From positions 1-64,000 of the forward strand of contig NZ_JAMBNS010000001.1 in the NCBI RefSeq assembly GCF_023715225.1: 64,000 nt of DNA. The letters are read 5' to 3'. The stretch comes from Robertmurraya korlensis (GTDB lineage Bacteria; Bacillota; Bacilli; Bacillales; Cytobacillaceae). The notes under the pieces are model-generated. The model was not told where the DNA came from. It saw only the letters and a program-made list of their open reading frames with translations, and searched no databases. The translations under genes and the position numbers were made by a program. Below are positions 1 to 9,548 of the stretch, one piece after another; within the stretch, counting starts at the first letter, position 1; every line of letters begins with the position of its first letter.

Positions 1-175
<175 letters not shown>

Positions 176-248
176 AAATTACGATGAAACGTATTTCTTC
201 TTCTTCAAAAAATATTATCTAGTTTTGAGAGAATGGTAAAAATTTCTC

Positions 249-276
249 TTGAAAAAATGCGAAAAACTATTATAAT
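249..276 (+). promoter_or_regulatory. Putative sigma-A promoter in the 23S-5S spacer
   Basis: TTGAAA (249-254) and a perfect TATAAT (271-276) are separated by 16 bp, 22 bp before the 5S gene. It could give extra transcription of 5S and the tRNA block independent of the main rrn promoters. This is inferred from sequence only. Confidence 0.5.
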
Positions 277-297
277 AAAATAGTGTCGCATAAATAG

Positions 298-413
298 TCT
301 GGTGGCGATAGCGAAAAGGTCACACCCGTTCCCATACCGAACACGGAAGTTAAGCTTTTCAGCGCCGATGGTAGTTGAGGGTTTCCCTCTGTGAGAGTAG
401 GACGTCGCCAGGC
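298..413 (+). rRNA. rrf: 5S rRNA
   Basis: A 116-nt gene with the standard Bacillus 5S sequence: it opens with ggtggcgatagcg, contains cacacccgttcccataccga and ends with gagagtaggacgtcgcc. The two ends pair to form helix I. It lies about 120 bp after the 23S end and 6 bp before the first tRNA. Confidence 0.97.
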
Positions 414-419
414 GGTAAT

Positions 420-495
420 GGAGGATTAGCTCAGCTGGGAGAGCACCTGCCTTACAAGCAGGGGGTCGGCGGTTCGATCCCGTCATCCTCCACCA
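420..495 (+). tRNA. tRNA-Val (TAC)
   Basis: A 76-nt cloverleaf with anticodon loop CTTACAA, acceptor GGAGGAT paired with ATCCTCC, and encoded CCA. It is the first tRNA of a 21-gene block in the B. subtilis trnB order. Confidence 0.97.
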
Positions 496-569
496 AAGTT
501 TTTTTACGAAGTGAAAATAATTATCCATTAAAAGTTCTTCTTTTGTAAACTAAAGATATTTATTTTTTT

Positions 570-645
<76 letters not shown>

Positions 646-652
646 TTTGTAC

Positions 653-728
653 GAGCCATTAGCTCAGTCGGTAGAGCATCTGACTTTTAATCAGAGGGTC
701 GAAGGTTCGAGTCCTTCATGGCTCACCA
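653..728 (+). tRNA. tRNA-Lys (TTT)
   Basis: A 76-nt cloverleaf with loop CTTTTAA, acceptor GAGCCAT paired with ATGGCTC, and encoded CCA. Confidence 0.97.
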
Positions 729-757
729 TTTTTCATAAGTAAAATGGTTTTAATTAT

Positions 758-842
758 GCGGGTGTGGCGGAATTGGCAGACGCACTAGACTTAGGATCTA
801 GCGCCGCAAGGCGTGGGGGTTCGACTCCCTTCACCCGCACCA
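758..842 (+). tRNA. tRNA-Leu (TAG)
   Basis: An 85-nt class II tRNA with a long variable arm, anticodon loop CTTAGGA, acceptor GCGGGTG paired with CACCCGC, and encoded CCA. Confidence 0.97.
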
Positions 843-876
843 AAGCTTTTTGCACTAGCAAAACAAGTTATCATAT

Positions 877-951
877 GCGGAAGTAGTTCAGTGGTAGAAT
901 ACAACCTTGCCAAGGTTGGGGTCGCGGGTTCGAATCCCGTCTTCCGCTCCA
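877..951 (+). tRNA. tRNA-Gly (GCC)
   Basis: A 75-nt cloverleaf with loop TTGCCAA, acceptor GCGGAAG, discriminator T and encoded CCA. Confidence 0.97.
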
Positions 952-962
952 GAACTTTTTTT

Positions 963-1051
963 GCCGGGGTGGCGGAACTGGCAGACGCACAGGACTTAAA
1001 ATCCTGCGGTAGGTGACTACCGTACCGGTTCGATTCCGGTCCTCGGCACCA
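963..1051 (+). tRNA. tRNA-Leu (TAA)
   Basis: An 89-nt class II tRNA with a long variable arm, loop CTTAAAA and encoded CCA. The acceptor GCCGGGG pairs with CCTCGGC through one G-U. Confidence 0.97.
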
Positions 1052-1141
1052 AGGATTTTTACGAAGTAAAATATCCAAAGCTTTTTGCGCAAGCAAAATA
1101 GCTGTCCTTAACACTCTAATATAAGTAACATTAAAAAATAT

Positions 1142-1218
<77 letters not shown>

Positions 1219-1231
1219 TATTAGATTTAAT

Positions 1232-1308
1232 CGGGGAGTAGCTCAGCTTGGTAGAGCACTTGGTTTGGGACCAAGGGGTCGCAGGTTCGAATCCTGTCTT
1301 CCCGACCA
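1232..1308 (+). tRNA. tRNA-Pro (TGG)
   Basis: A 77-nt cloverleaf with loop TTTGGGA, acceptor CGGGGAG paired with CTTCCCG, and encoded CCA. Confidence 0.97.
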
Positions 1309-1329
1309 TGATACTATTATTTATTTAAT

Positions 1330-1405
1330 GGGGCCTTAGCTCAGCTGGGAGAGCGCCTGCCTTGCACGCAGGAGGTCAGCGGTTCGATCCCGCTAGGCTC
1401 CACCA
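1330..1405 (+). tRNA. tRNA-Ala (TGC)
   Basis: A 76-nt cloverleaf with loop CTTGCAC, acceptor GGGGCCT paired with AGGCTCC (includes the G3-U70 identity pair), and encoded CCA. Confidence 0.97.
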
Positions 1406-1489
1406 AGATTTTTTCGCGGAACGTAGTGTAGTGAAAATAATCTTCATTAATTCATTGAGCATAGTAAAAATCTTTATTAATATAACTTT

Positions 1490-1566
1490 GGCGGTGTAGC
1501 TCAGCTGGCTAGAGCGTACGGTTCATACCCGTGAGGTCGGGGGTTCGATCCCCTCCGCCGCTACCA
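1490..1566 (+). tRNA. tRNA-Met (CAT), elongator
   Basis: A 77-nt cloverleaf with loop TTCATAC. The acceptor has G1-U72, as in the B. subtilis elongator Met tRNA, and CCA is encoded. It lacks the C1-A72 mismatch that marks an initiator. Confidence 0.9.
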
Positions 1567-1595
1567 AAACTATTAATTTGTTTCATTATTTTGTT

Positions 1596-1672
1596 GGACC
1601 TTTAGCTCAGCTGGTTAGAGCAGACGGCTCATAACCGTCCGGTCGTAGGTTCGAGTCCTACAAGGTCCACCA
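1596..1672 (+). tRNA. tRNA-Ile2 (CAT, presumed lysidine at C34)
   Basis: A 77-nt cloverleaf with loop CTCATAA, acceptor GGACCTT and encoded CCA. Sequence and position match the CAT-anticodon Ile tRNA of trnB that TilS converts to read AUA. The modification is inferred. A second elongator Met is the alternative but less likely. Confidence 0.8.
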
Positions 1673-1684
1673 TTTGCAACATTT

Positions 1685-1777
1685 GGAGGTATACCCAAGT
1701 CCGGCTGAAGGGATCGGTCTTGAAAACCGACAGGCGGGTCAAACCGCGCGGGGGTTCGAATCCCTCTACCTCCTCCA
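1685..1777 (+). tRNA. tRNA-Ser (TGA)
   Basis: A 93-nt class II tRNA with loop CTTGAAA, a long variable arm, acceptor GGAGGTA, discriminator T and encoded CCA. Confidence 0.97.
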
Positions 1778-1797
1778 TTTTTTTAAAATAATATTGT

Positions 1798-1871
<74 letters not shown>

Positions 1872-1913
1872 TTAATGAAAGTTATTTTTCAAGTAACACT
1901 TGAAAAAAGCTCT

Positions 1914-1989
1914 GGTCCCGTGGTGTAGCGGTTAACATGCCTGCCTGTCACGCAGGAGATCGCCGGTTCGATCCCGGTCGGGACCGCCA
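1914..1989 (+). tRNA. tRNA-Asp (GTC)
   Basis: A 76-nt cloverleaf with loop CTGTCAC, acceptor GGTCCCG paired with CGGGACC, discriminator G and encoded CCA. Confidence 0.97.
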
Positions 1990-1995
1990 TTAAAT

Positions 1996-2024
1996 GAATC
2001 AGTAGCTCAGTTGGTAGAGCACGA
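1996..2024 (+). pseudogene. tRNA half-gene remnant (5' D-arm half)
   Basis: The sequence gaatcagtagctcagttggt followed by agagca copies the D-arm half of a tRNA and is closest to the Phe gene 80 bp downstream, which has ggctcagtagctcagtcggt. After the D-arm it runs into unrelated AT-rich sequence, with no anticodon arm, T-arm or CCA. It lies where B. subtilis trnB has no gene, between Asp and Phe, so it looks like a partial duplication. Confidence 0.7.
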
Positions 2025-2076
2025 TGAATAAGCTTCAAAGATAAAGCATTTTTATCTAGGGTATTATAATAAGTAT

Positions 2077-2152
2077 GGCTCAGTAGCTCAGTCGGTAGAG
2101 CAAAGGACTGAAAATCCTTGTGTCGGCGGTTCGATTCCGTCCTGAGCCACCA
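2077..2152 (+). tRNA. tRNA-Phe (GAA)
   Basis: A 76-nt cloverleaf with loop CTGAAAA, acceptor GGCTCAG paired with CTGAGCC, and encoded CCA. A TATAAT lies 6 bp upstream (2065-2070), but I see no convincing -35 partner. Confidence 0.97.
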
Positions 2153-2173
2153 TTTATTTTCAATTTAATTATG

Positions 2174-2249
2174 GCGATTGTGGCGAAGTGGTTAACGCAC
2201 CGGATTGTGGTTCCGGCATTCGTGGGTTCAATTCCCATCAGTCGCCCCA
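2174..2249 (+). tRNA. tRNA-His (GTG)
   Basis: A 76-nt cloverleaf with loop TTGTGGT, acceptor GCGATTG paired with CAGTCGC, and encoded CCA. The extra 5' G of tRNA-His (G-1) is encoded at 2173 and can pair with discriminator C. Confidence 0.96.
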
Positions 2250-2259
2250 TAAATTTTTC

Positions 2260-2333
2260 GCGGGTGTAGTTTAATGGTAAAACCTCAGCCTTCCAAGCTG
2301 ATGTCGTGAGTTCGATTCTCATCACCCGCTCCA
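2260..2333 (+). tRNA. tRNA-Gly (TCC)
   Basis: A 74-nt cloverleaf with loop CTTCCAA, acceptor GCGGGTG paired with CACCCGC, discriminator T and encoded CCA. Confidence 0.97.
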
Positions 2334-2338
2334 AATAA

Positions 2339-2415
<77 letters not shown>

Positions 2416-2449
2416 TATTTTATTACGATAATGAATAACTTACCAATAT

Positions 2450-2525
2450 TCCACAGTAGCTCAGTTGGTAGAGCATTCGGCTGTTAACCGAACGGTCACA
2501 GGTTCGAGTCCTGTCTGTGGAGCCA
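2450..2525 (+). tRNA. tRNA-Asn (GTT)
   Basis: A 76-nt cloverleaf with loop CTGTTAA, acceptor TCCACAG paired with CTGTGGA, discriminator G and encoded CCA. Confidence 0.97.
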
Positions 2526-2528
2526 TAT

Positions 2529-2619
2529 GGGGAAGTACTCAAGAGGCTGAAGAGGCGCCCCTGCTAAGGGTGTAGGTCGGGTAACCGGCGCGAGGGTTCA
2601 AATCCCTCCTTCTCCGCCA
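2529..2619 (+). tRNA. tRNA-Ser (GCT)
   Basis: A 91-nt class II tRNA with loop CTGCTAA, a long variable arm, acceptor GGGGAAG paired with CTTCTCC (one G-U), discriminator G and encoded CCA. It lies only 3 bp after tRNA-Asn. Confidence 0.97.
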
Positions 2620-2623
2620 TATT

Positions 2624-2695
2624 GGCCCCTTGGTCAAGCGGTTAAGACACCGCCCTTTCACGGCGGTAACACGGGTTCGAATCCCGTAGGGGTCA
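2624..2695 (+). tRNA. tRNA-Glu (TTC)
   Basis: A 72-nt cloverleaf with loop CTTTCAC and acceptor GGCCCCT paired with AGGGGTC. The discriminator A is followed by TAA, so CCA is not encoded. It is the last tRNA of the block, right before the terminator. Confidence 0.96.
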
Positions 2696-2700
2696 TAAAA

Positions 2701-2729
2701 ACATTGAACATTTGTTCAATGTTTTTTTC
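2701..2729 (+). terminator. Rho-independent terminator of the rRNA-tRNA operon
   Basis: ACATTGAAC (2701-2709) pairs perfectly with GTTCAATGT (2714-2722) around a 4-nt loop and is followed by a T run. It starts 5 bp after tRNA-Glu. Confidence 0.95.
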
Positions 2730-2927
2730 TTATTTGGCAAGTCCATGGTTAAAGAATATCTCTTTAAGTTTTCTTACCTACTCTAACTAAAATACGTGCA
2801 GCTAGAGGAATAAAGCAATCTAGTTATACGGAGGGAGAGATACCTGCATTGATTATGTTAATCATTAAACTTCATATTATCTCTTACATAGGAGATCGAT
2901 TAAATACAGAACCAGCATTAATTTGAT

Positions 2928-2996
2928 AAAAGCTCTCTTTTTCTCATACATTTTCTGATTGAATCCTAATTCATACAAAAGGAAATGGAGAGCTTT
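2928..2996 (+). promoter_or_regulatory. Inverted repeat covering the Shine-Dalgarno of the MFS pseudogene
   Basis: AAAGCTCTC (2928-2936) is the exact complement of GAGAGCTTT (2988-2996). The second arm contains the GGAGAG Shine-Dalgarno ahead of the ATG at 3000, so the mRNA hairpin could hide the start site. Efflux-gene leaders often use such control. Here the gene is dead, so it is at most a relic. Confidence 0.35.
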
Positions 2997-2999
2997 TTA

Positions 3000-3600
3000 A
3001 TGACTTCACAAGTGAATAATAACGAATCTTTATCTTCCGATGCAAAAAAAATGGTGGTTTTAACATGTACCATTCTCGCTTTTGCAGTGATGAATGGAAC
3101 CATGTTCAACGTGCAATTCCTGATATATCCGAATCATTTAATTTAACCCCTGCTCAAGTTAGTTGGGTAGTGACTAGTTTCACTACAATTTTTGCAATAG
3201 GAACATTGATTTATGAAAAAATAGCTGATTTTTATCCCATTCGAACTCTCTATACAATAGGAATAAGCTTATTTTCATTGGGAGCCTTCATTGGCTTTCT
3301 ATCACCAAACTATGAGATATTAATTCTTGCAAGAATCCTCCAGGCAATGGGAGTTGCTTCTGTGCCTTCTTTATCTTTTATCGTACCTATGCGTTTTTTT
3401 AAAAACGATAGAGGAAAAATCTTCTGTTACCTAGCCTCTACCATTGCTTTCTATCCGATAACACCTCCAACAATAGGACCTATTCCTGCTCCATAGTGTT
3501 TGGATTGATTTTTTTAATTCCTATAATGCTAAGGGATCAACTTCATATAAACCTCCATTGTATCAGTGGAGGTTTATTAATTTTTACCTCTTCTATTAAA
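3000..3600 (+). pseudogene. Decayed MFS drug-efflux gene (Tet(K/L)-like)
   Basis: The reading frame opens at ATG 3000 and runs through a first membrane segment to MFNV. It then loses one base near 3112, so the family motif IPDIxxxFNLTPAQVSWVV continues in another frame (about 3114-3495). That second frame carries TM2-TM4 and the text SIGF-like loop typical of 14-TM DHA2 pumps such as TetL, then stops at 3494-3496 just after a degenerate TIGPI motif. A third piece from about 3496 (FGLIFLIPIML) resembles a later membrane segment, so a large internal deletion is also likely. Frameshift, stop and deletion together make it non-functional. Substrate cannot be told; tetracycline pumps are the nearest family I recognise. 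Confidence 0.75.
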
Positions 3601-4009
3601 TATCTTCAAATCATTTCAAACACTTCCAATTTTCGACAAATATATGAAAACCCTTTCATTTTTCATCATAAAAATGACCTCATCACAGAAAGAAATCCAC
3701 TTGAATATATTATTCAAATTTCAATTATTACACAATTCGAAATACATATTTTATTCATTATCACCAAATAATTAGCATATATCTCTATATCTGCATCATA
3801 AAATTTATTATCTATTAAAAAATAATTTCTATCATTTTTTGCAGTTTGCTGCGTTAAAGGGATGAATGCTGTCGAAATCATTGGTCTTATAGAAAATTTT
3901 GTCGAAATGGACAGTTAATTGTCAGAAAAATTAAAGAGGGATTTGAAAGAGTGGCGAGAATTATACAGTAAAAGTAATGTACAAAACTAATGAATAGGTA
4001 GGGAGTAGA

Positions 4010-5947
4010 ATGATTTTGGATTTGATTCATCCAACTGAATACCAGCTGCACTTGTTTCATGAGGGGAATTTCTTTGAATGTTATCGTCTGTTTGGAGCTC
4101 ATGTTCTTACCATTGACGAAAAGAAATGCACAAGATTTTGTGTGTGGGCACCAAACGCAAAGCAAGTATCTTTAGTTAGTAATGTAAACAATTGGAATGG
4201 AAGTGGTTATGAATTTAAGAAGGTGAATGATGAAGGTGTATGGATGCTCATTGTTGAACAGGATTTAACGGGCTGCCTTTATAAATATGAAATTCATACA
4301 TCCACTGGAGAAGTATTATTGAAATCTGATCCATATGCTTTTTTCTCTGAAGAGCGGCCAAAAACAGCTTCCATATGTTACTCCTTAGATGGATACCAAT
4401 GGAACGACCATAAATGGCTTCAGAAAAAAGAAAAAAACAAGGTATATTCAAGTCCTACTGTTATTTATGAGATGCATGTTGGATCATGGAAAAAGAAAGA
4501 GGACGGTAGCTTTTTCACGTATCGTGAATTAGCAGACGAGGTTATTCCTTATGTACTTGAACATGGATTTACTCATATTGAGCTATTGCCACTAGTGGAG
4601 CATCCTCTAGATATTTCTTGGGGCTATCAAGGAACAGGATATTTTTCCGTTACTAGTCGTTATGGAACGCCTCACGATCTAATGTATTTTATTGACCAAT
4701 GTCATCAAAATCACATTGGTGTAATTATGGATTGGGTTCCAGGTCATTTCTGTAAAGATGCACATGGTTTACACAGATTTGATGGATCATGGGTTTATGA
4801 ATATGAAACAGAAGTGGATCGTGAAAATTTTACTTGGGGGACTGCTAATTTTAACTTATGTAAAACTGAGGTACAGAGTTTCTTAATTTCTAATGCATTG
4901 TTTTGGATGGAATACTTTCATGTGGACGGATTTCGCGTAGATGCGGTTTCAAATATCATTTATTGGCCTAATTCAGATGGTCAACGAGTAAATGAATTTG
5001 GTCTTGCATTTTTAAAGAAGTTAAATCAAATTGTTTATCAATATGATTCACACCTTTTGATGATTGCCGAGGACTCTACTGATTGGCCACAGGTAACTTC
5101 CCCAACTCACTACGGTGGATTAGGTTTTAACTACAAATGGAATATGGGCTGGATGAACGATATTCTTTCCTATATGGAAAAAAGTTCAAATGAACGCTCA
5201 CAATTTCACGATAAAGTCAGCTTCTCCCTTCTGTATGCATTTTCGGAGAATTATGTCCTTCCATTTTCACATGACGAAGTTGTTCATGGAAAGAAATCAT
5301 TACTTGATAAAATGCCAGGAGATTATTGGCAGAAATTTGCTCAACTAAGGCTTTTATTAGCATATATGTTTGGACACCCAGGAAAAAAACTCCTATTTAT
5401 GGGATTTGAACTAGGTCAGTTCTCTGAATGGAAGGATGAAGAAGAACTCGATTGGCATTTATTAGATTATGAAATGCATGGAAAAATGAATCAGTTCGTA
5501 AAAGAGTTGATTAAGGTATATAAGCGCAATAAACCTTTATATGAACTTGACCATTTACATGAAGGATTTGAATGGATTGATGTAAATAACCGTGATCAAT
5601 CGATTTTCTCTTATGTTAGAAAAGGGGAAGAAGGAGAACCATTGGTCATCGTGTGTAATTTTACAGAAAAGACATATGAAGATTATAAAGTCGGTGTCCC
5701 AAAAGAGGGAACGTATCGCGAAATATTAAATACTGATGCGGAGGACTTCGGAGGATCCGGTGTAATAAATAAAAAGTCATTAGAAACAATTGATGAAAGT
5801 TTTCATGGAAGAGAGCATCACATCATGATGAGGATACCTCCATTTGGGGTTTCTATATTGCGTCCAGTTAAACATCGAAAGGAGAGAAAAGGAAATGGCA
5901 AAGAAGAAGTGCGTAGCTATGCTGTTAGCAGGAGGGCAAGGAAGTAG
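4010..5947 (+). CDS. glgB: 1,4-alpha-glucan branching enzyme GlgB
   Basis: This cytosolic GH13 enzyme makes the alpha-1,6 branches of glycogen by cutting an alpha-1,4 chain and reattaching it. The 645-aa protein has an N-terminal CBM48 part (about 1-150), the catalytic barrel and a C-terminal beta domain. The catalytic triad is visible: Asp311 in FRVDAV, Glu354 in IAEDS and Asp422 in [10 protein letters not shown]. The start ATG follows GGGAG at good spacing. It is the first gene of glgBCDAP. The C-terminus ([19 protein letters not shown]) reads 53 nt into glgC and makes the protein slightly longer than usual. Control is not obvious; a sporulation (sigma-E) promoter, known for B. subtilis glg, cannot be confirmed here. 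Confidence 0.97.
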   Translation: MILDLIHPTEYQLHLFHEGNFFECYRLFGAHVLTIDEKKCTRFCVWAPNAKQVSLVSNVNNWNGSGYEFKKVNDEGVWMLIVEQDLTGCLYKYEIHTSTGEVLLKSDPYAFFSEERPKTASICYSLDGYQWNDHKWLQKKEKNKVYSSPTVIYEMHVGSWKKKEDGSFFTYRELADEVIPYVLEHGFTHIELLPLVEHPLDISWGYQGTGYFSVTSRYGTPHDLMYFIDQCHQNHIGVIMDWVPGHFCKDAHGLHRFDGSWVYEYETEVDRENFTWGTANFNLCKTEVQSFLISNALFWMEYFHVDGFRVDAVSNIIYWPNSDGQRVNEFGLAFLKKLNQIVYQYDSHLLMIAEDSTDWPQVTSPTHYGGLGFNYKWNMGWMNDILSYMEKSSNERSQFHDKVSFSLLYAFSENYVLPFSHDEVVHGKKSLLDKMPGDYWQKFAQLRLLLAYMFGHPGKKLLFMGFELGQFSEWKDEEELDWHLLDYEMHGKMNQFVKELIKVYKRNKPLYELDHLHEGFEWIDVNNRDQSIFSYVRKGEEGEPLVIVCNFTEKTYEDYKVGVPKEGTYREILNTDAEDFGGSGVINKKSLETIDESFHGREHHIMMRIPPFGVSILRPVKHRKERKGNGKEEVRSYAVSRRARK

Positions 5948-7037
5948 GTTACATTCCTTAACTTCAAATTTAGCAAAACCAGCTGTACCGTTTGGAGGGA
6001 AGTACCGAATCATTGACTTTACTTTGAGCAATTGTACGAATTCTGGAATTGATACGGTGGGTGTCCTAACTCAGTATCAACCACTAGTATTAAACTCGTA
6101 CATTGGAATCGGAAGTGCATGGGACTTGGATCGAAAAAATGGTGGAGTGACTGTTCTCCCACCTTATAGTGAGTCCAAAGAGATGAAATGGTATACAGGT
6201 ACTGCTTGTGCCATCTATCAAAATTTAAACTACTTAATTCAATATGATCCGGAATACGTACTCATTTTGTCCGGGGACCATATATACAAAATGAACTATG
6301 AGTTAATGCTAGATTTCCATATTAAAAGAGATGCTGATGCTACCATTTCGGTCATTGAAGTGCCTTGGGATGAAGCGAGTCGATTTGGTATCTTAAATAC
6401 TGATAGCGATATGAAGGTTGTTGAATTTGATGAAAAACCTGCTAATCCGAAAAACAATCTAGCCTCTATGGGGATTTACATTTTTAAATGGTCTGTTCTG
6501 AAAGAATACTTAATAAAGGATGCTGCACTTCCCGATTCAAGTCATGATTTCGGAAAGGATATTCTTCCGACGTTACTATCAGACCAGAAGAAACTATTTG
6601 CTTATCCATTTAGTGGTTATTGGAAGGATGTTGGGACTGTTCGTAGTCTCTGGGAAGCAAATATGGATCTATTAGATGATACATGTGGATTGGATTTATT
6701 TGATTATACTTGGAGAATTTATTCAGTTAATCCAAATCAACCACCACAGTTTATATCAGACGATGCACTCGTCGTTGATTCCCTGATCAACGAGGGTTGT
6801 GTAATTGAAGGAGAGGTTGAGAAGTCGGTTCTTTTTCAAGGAGTAAAGGTTGAAAAAGGTGCTCTTATTAAAGAATCAGTGATCATGCCTGATGCAGTAA
6901 TTGGAAAAAATGTGTTTATTGAAAAGGCGATTGTCCCTTCAGAAATGGTTATACCTGATGGAACGATTATTCGTGCGTTGCCAGATGCGGATGATGAAAT
7001 TGTGTTAGTAACAGAGGATATGCTTCAATCCCTTTAA
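5895..7037 (+). CDS. glgC: Glucose-1-phosphate adenylyltransferase GlgC
   Basis: It makes ADP-glucose from glucose-1-phosphate and ATP, the committed step of glycogen synthesis. The 380-aa protein has an N-terminal nucleotidyltransferase fold with the phosphate loop LAGGQGSRL (about residues 11-19), [14 protein letters not shown], the SGDHIYKM metal site and a C-terminal left-handed beta-helix with hexapeptide repeats. ATG 5895 is chosen because GGAGAGAAAAGGAA lies just before it and it fits family length; longer in-frame starts lie inside glgB. It overlaps the end of glgB by 53 nt and probably works with GlgD as a mixed tetramer, as reported for Bacillus-type GlgCD. Confidence 0.96.
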   Translation: MAKKKCVAMLLAGGQGSRLHSLTSNLAKPAVPFGGKYRIIDFTLSNCTNSGIDTVGVLTQYQPLVLNSYIGIGSAWDLDRKNGGVTVLPPYSESKEMKWYTGTACAIYQNLNYLIQYDPEYVLILSGDHIYKMNYELMLDFHIKRDADATISVIEVPWDEASRFGILNTDSDMKVVEFDEKPANPKNNLASMGIYIFKWSVLKEYLIKDAALPDSSHDFGKDILPTLLSDQKKLFAYPFSGYWKDVGTVRSLWEANMDLLDDTCGLDLFDYTWRIYSVNPNQPPQFISDDALVVDSLINEGCVIEGEVEKSVLFQGVKVEKGALIKESVIMPDAVIGKNVFIEKAIVPSEMVIPDGTIIRALPDADDEIVLVTEDMLQSL

Positions 7038-7080
7038 AATACAGAATAGAGAACAATAAATGAGGAGATGAGGGGTAAGG

Positions 7081-8100
7081 ATGGATAGAAAGCTGCTTGG
7101 AGTAATTGATGCAACAACATATCAAAAAGGATTAGAGGATCTAATCCAACATCGTTCATTAGCTGCAGTACCATTTGGAGGACGATATCGATTAATAGAT
7201 TTTATCCTATCAAACATGGTTAATTCTGGAATAAAGAGTGTAGCAATTTTTCCGAAAAACCAATACCGTTCCTTAATGGATCATTTGGGGTCTGGGAAGG
7301 ATTGGGACTTAAATCGTAAGCGCGATGGGCTCTTCTTTTTTCCTGCTCCTGCAGAAGAAAAAGAAATAACATCATTTAATCATTTTGCTGCAAATAAAGA
7401 TTTCTTTGATCGTAGTAACCAACAGTACGCCCTCATCTCAAATTGCTTTACTGTTTGTAATATGGATTTTGAACCAATCCTTGATTGGCATATCAAGAGC
7501 GGCTGCGATATTACAGAAGTAAGAAAAGACGGACGGTCTCTTCATATGTTTTTAATGAAAAAATCTCTTTTAGTAGAACTTTTCGAAACAAGAGAGGAAA
7601 CAGGATATACATGTATGAGAGATGTTGTGACAGATATTAATAGTCCTTATCGTCAATGTCATTATGAATTTAAAGGATACGCAGTGATGATTGACTCGAT
7701 TACTACGTATTTTAATGAAAGTATGAAGCTATTAAAACCATCCATTTGGAAGGAACTATTTTTAAAGAATCAGCCAGTATATACAAAAGTAAAGGATGAG
7801 CCTCCTACTAGGTATTTTACAGGAGCTTCAGTGAAAAACTCAGTAATTGCCAATGGGTGCTTAATTGAAGGAACAGTTGAAAATAGTATTATTTCTCGTG
7901 CTGTAAAAATCGGCAAGGGATCTGTTATAAAAAACAGCATCATCATGCAAAAATGTCAAATTGGTGAAAATTGCGTATTAGACTCCGTTGTTTTAGATAA
8001 AGATGTTAAGGTAAATAATGGAACGATGATGTATGGAACAAAGGAATTACCATATGTGGTTCGTAAAGGAACAGTACAAGGGGCGTTGATGAATTCGTGA
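7081..8100 (+). CDS. glgD: Glycogen biosynthesis protein GlgD (regulatory partner of GlgC)
   Basis: A 339-aa paralogue of GlgC with the same fold: [15 protein letters not shown] and a C-terminal beta-helix. The GGxGxRL phosphate loop present in GlgC is replaced by a sequence with no glycines ([11 protein letters not shown]), and the SGDH metal site reads SNCF. It is therefore probably not catalytic by itself but acts as a modulating subunit of ADP-glucose pyrophosphorylase, as known for this family. ATG 7081 follows GAGGGG. The gene sits 43 nt after glgC and overlaps glgA by 4 nt. Confidence 0.95.
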   Translation: MDRKLLGVIDATTYQKGLEDLIQHRSLAAVPFGGRYRLIDFILSNMVNSGIKSVAIFPKNQYRSLMDHLGSGKDWDLNRKRDGLFFFPAPAEEKEITSFNHFAANKDFFDRSNQQYALISNCFTVCNMDFEPILDWHIKSGCDITEVRKDGRSLHMFLMKKSLLVELFETREETGYTCMRDVVTDINSPYRQCHYEFKGYAVMIDSITTYFNESMKLLKPSIWKELFLKNQPVYTKVKDEPPTRYFTGASVKNSVIANGCLIEGTVENSIISRAVKIGKGSVIKNSIIMQKCQIGENCVLDSVVLDKDVKVNNGTMMYGTKELPYVVRKGTVQGALMNS

Positions 8101-9548
8101 AAGTTTTATTCGCAGTTTCGGAATGTGTACCTTTCGTTAAATCCGGAGGGTTAGCAGATGTAGCAGGATCTCTACCAAAAGAGTTGAAAAGACTTGGTAC
8201 AGATGTAAGAGTAATGATGCCGAAATACGGTACCATTTCTCAAGCAATACGTGAAAAGATGACAAAAAAACATGAGTTAATTGTGAGTGTTGGTTGGAGA
8301 GAACAATATTGCGGTATTGAAGAGTATATACATGAGGGTATTACTTATTATTTTATAGATAATGAATACTATTTTAAGAGAGATTCTCTGTACGGTTATT
8401 TTGATGATGGTGAACGATTTGCTTTCTTTAACCGAGCCGTACTTGAAGCGATACGGATGTTAGATTACTATCCAGATGTCATTCATTGCCATGATTGGCA
8501 TACTGGGATGATTCCTTTCTTGCTAAAAACAGAATATCAAAAGAAAAATGGTTATGGTTTTATGCGAACGGTATTTACCATTCATAATCTTGGGTTCCAA
8601 GGTATTATGCCTAAGGAAGCTTTAAAGGATTTATTTGATTTAGATGATTCATATTTTAATACCGACCAGCTTGAGTTTTATGGAAATATAAATTTCATGA
8701 AAGCAGCACTTATTGCATCTGATCGAATTACTACGGTAAGCCCAACATATATGGACGAAATCCAAACGGAGTACTATGGAGAAAAGCTGGATGGATTGTT
8801 AAGAAGTCGTATAAGCGATCTAGAAGGAATCCTAAATGGAATCGATGATGAATTTTATAATCCAGAGAAGGATTCATTTCTCGTAAAAACATACGATGCA
8901 AATCATCGAAATCATAAGCTTGTAAATAAAAAGGCCATACAAGAACGATTTGGCTTGCCACAGGCTTCACAAATACCATTAATGGTGATGGTTACACGTT
9001 TAACAAAACAAAAAGGATTAGACCTTGTTAAACATGTGTTTAATGAAATTATGGCTGAGCCAATTCAATTCCTCATTCTTGGAACGGGGGATGACGAGTT
9101 TGAAAATTTCTTTCGAGACATGGAGCGGGAGTATCCAGATCGATTTAAAGCATATATTGGTTTTGATGAAGGTCTAGCTCATCAAATTTATGCGGGTGCA
9201 GATCTTTTTCTCATGCCTTCAAAATTTGAACCATGTGGGTTAGGCCAAATGATTGCGATGAGATATGGCACACTCCCTATCGTTCGAGAAACAGGGGGTC
9301 TAAATGACACGGTATCAGCATATGATGAATTCTCAGGAGAAGGGAATGGTTTCTCCTTCAAGAATTTTAATGCGCATGATATGTTGTATACCATTAAACG
9401 TGCCATCCATTTTTACGAAAATGATAGGGTTTGGAATAATCTTGTTAAGCATACAATGAGCATTGATAACAGCTGGGCGCAGTCTGCGTTTAAGTACAAT
9501 CAATTATATGCTCAACTTATATCCAGGAGTGAAACTCATGTTTTCTAA
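8097..9548 (+). CDS. glgA: Glycogen synthase GlgA
   Basis: A GT5 glycosyltransferase that adds glucose from ADP-glucose to the growing alpha-1,4 glucan. The 483-aa protein shows the [11 protein letters not shown]-glucose-binding motif (Lys15), HDWHTGM, the hinge region, and near the C-terminus the [11 protein letters not shown] and TGGLNDTV motifs of the GT-B fold. It starts with GTG at 8097, translationally coupled to the glgD stop through a GTGA overlap, and its end overlaps the start of glgP by 11 nt. Confidence 0.97.
   Translation: MKVLFAVSECVPFVKSGGLADVAGSLPKELKRLGTDVRVMMPKYGTISQAIREKMTKKHELIVSVGWREQYCGIEEYIHEGITYYFIDNEYYFKRDSLYGYFDDGERFAFFNRAVLEAIRMLDYYPDVIHCHDWHTGMIPFLLKTEYQKKNGYGFMRTVFTIHNLGFQGIMPKEALKDLFDLDDSYFNTDQLEFYGNINFMKAALIASDRITTVSPTYMDEIQTEYYGEKLDGLLRSRISDLEGILNGIDDEFYNPEKDSFLVKTYDANHRNHKLVNKKAIQERFGLPQASQIPLMVMVTRLTKQKGLDLVKHVFNEIMAEPIQFLILGTGDDEFENFFRDMEREYPDRFKAYIGFDEGLAHQIYAGADLFLMPSKFEPCGLGQMIAMRYGTLPIVRETGGLNDTVSAYDEFSGEGNGFSFKNFNAHDMLYTIKRAIHFYENDRVWNNLVKHTMSIDNSWAQSAFKYNQLYAQLISRSETHVF

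Noticed and set aside
2065-2070. TATAAT box before tRNA-Phe as a promoter
   Set aside because: No -35-like hexamer at a usable distance, and the region is AT-rich.
3496-3771. 91-aa frame after the MFS fragment as a separate gene
   Set aside because: No ribosome site; its first 30 residues look like a displaced membrane segment of the same dead pump and the rest is AT-rich noise.
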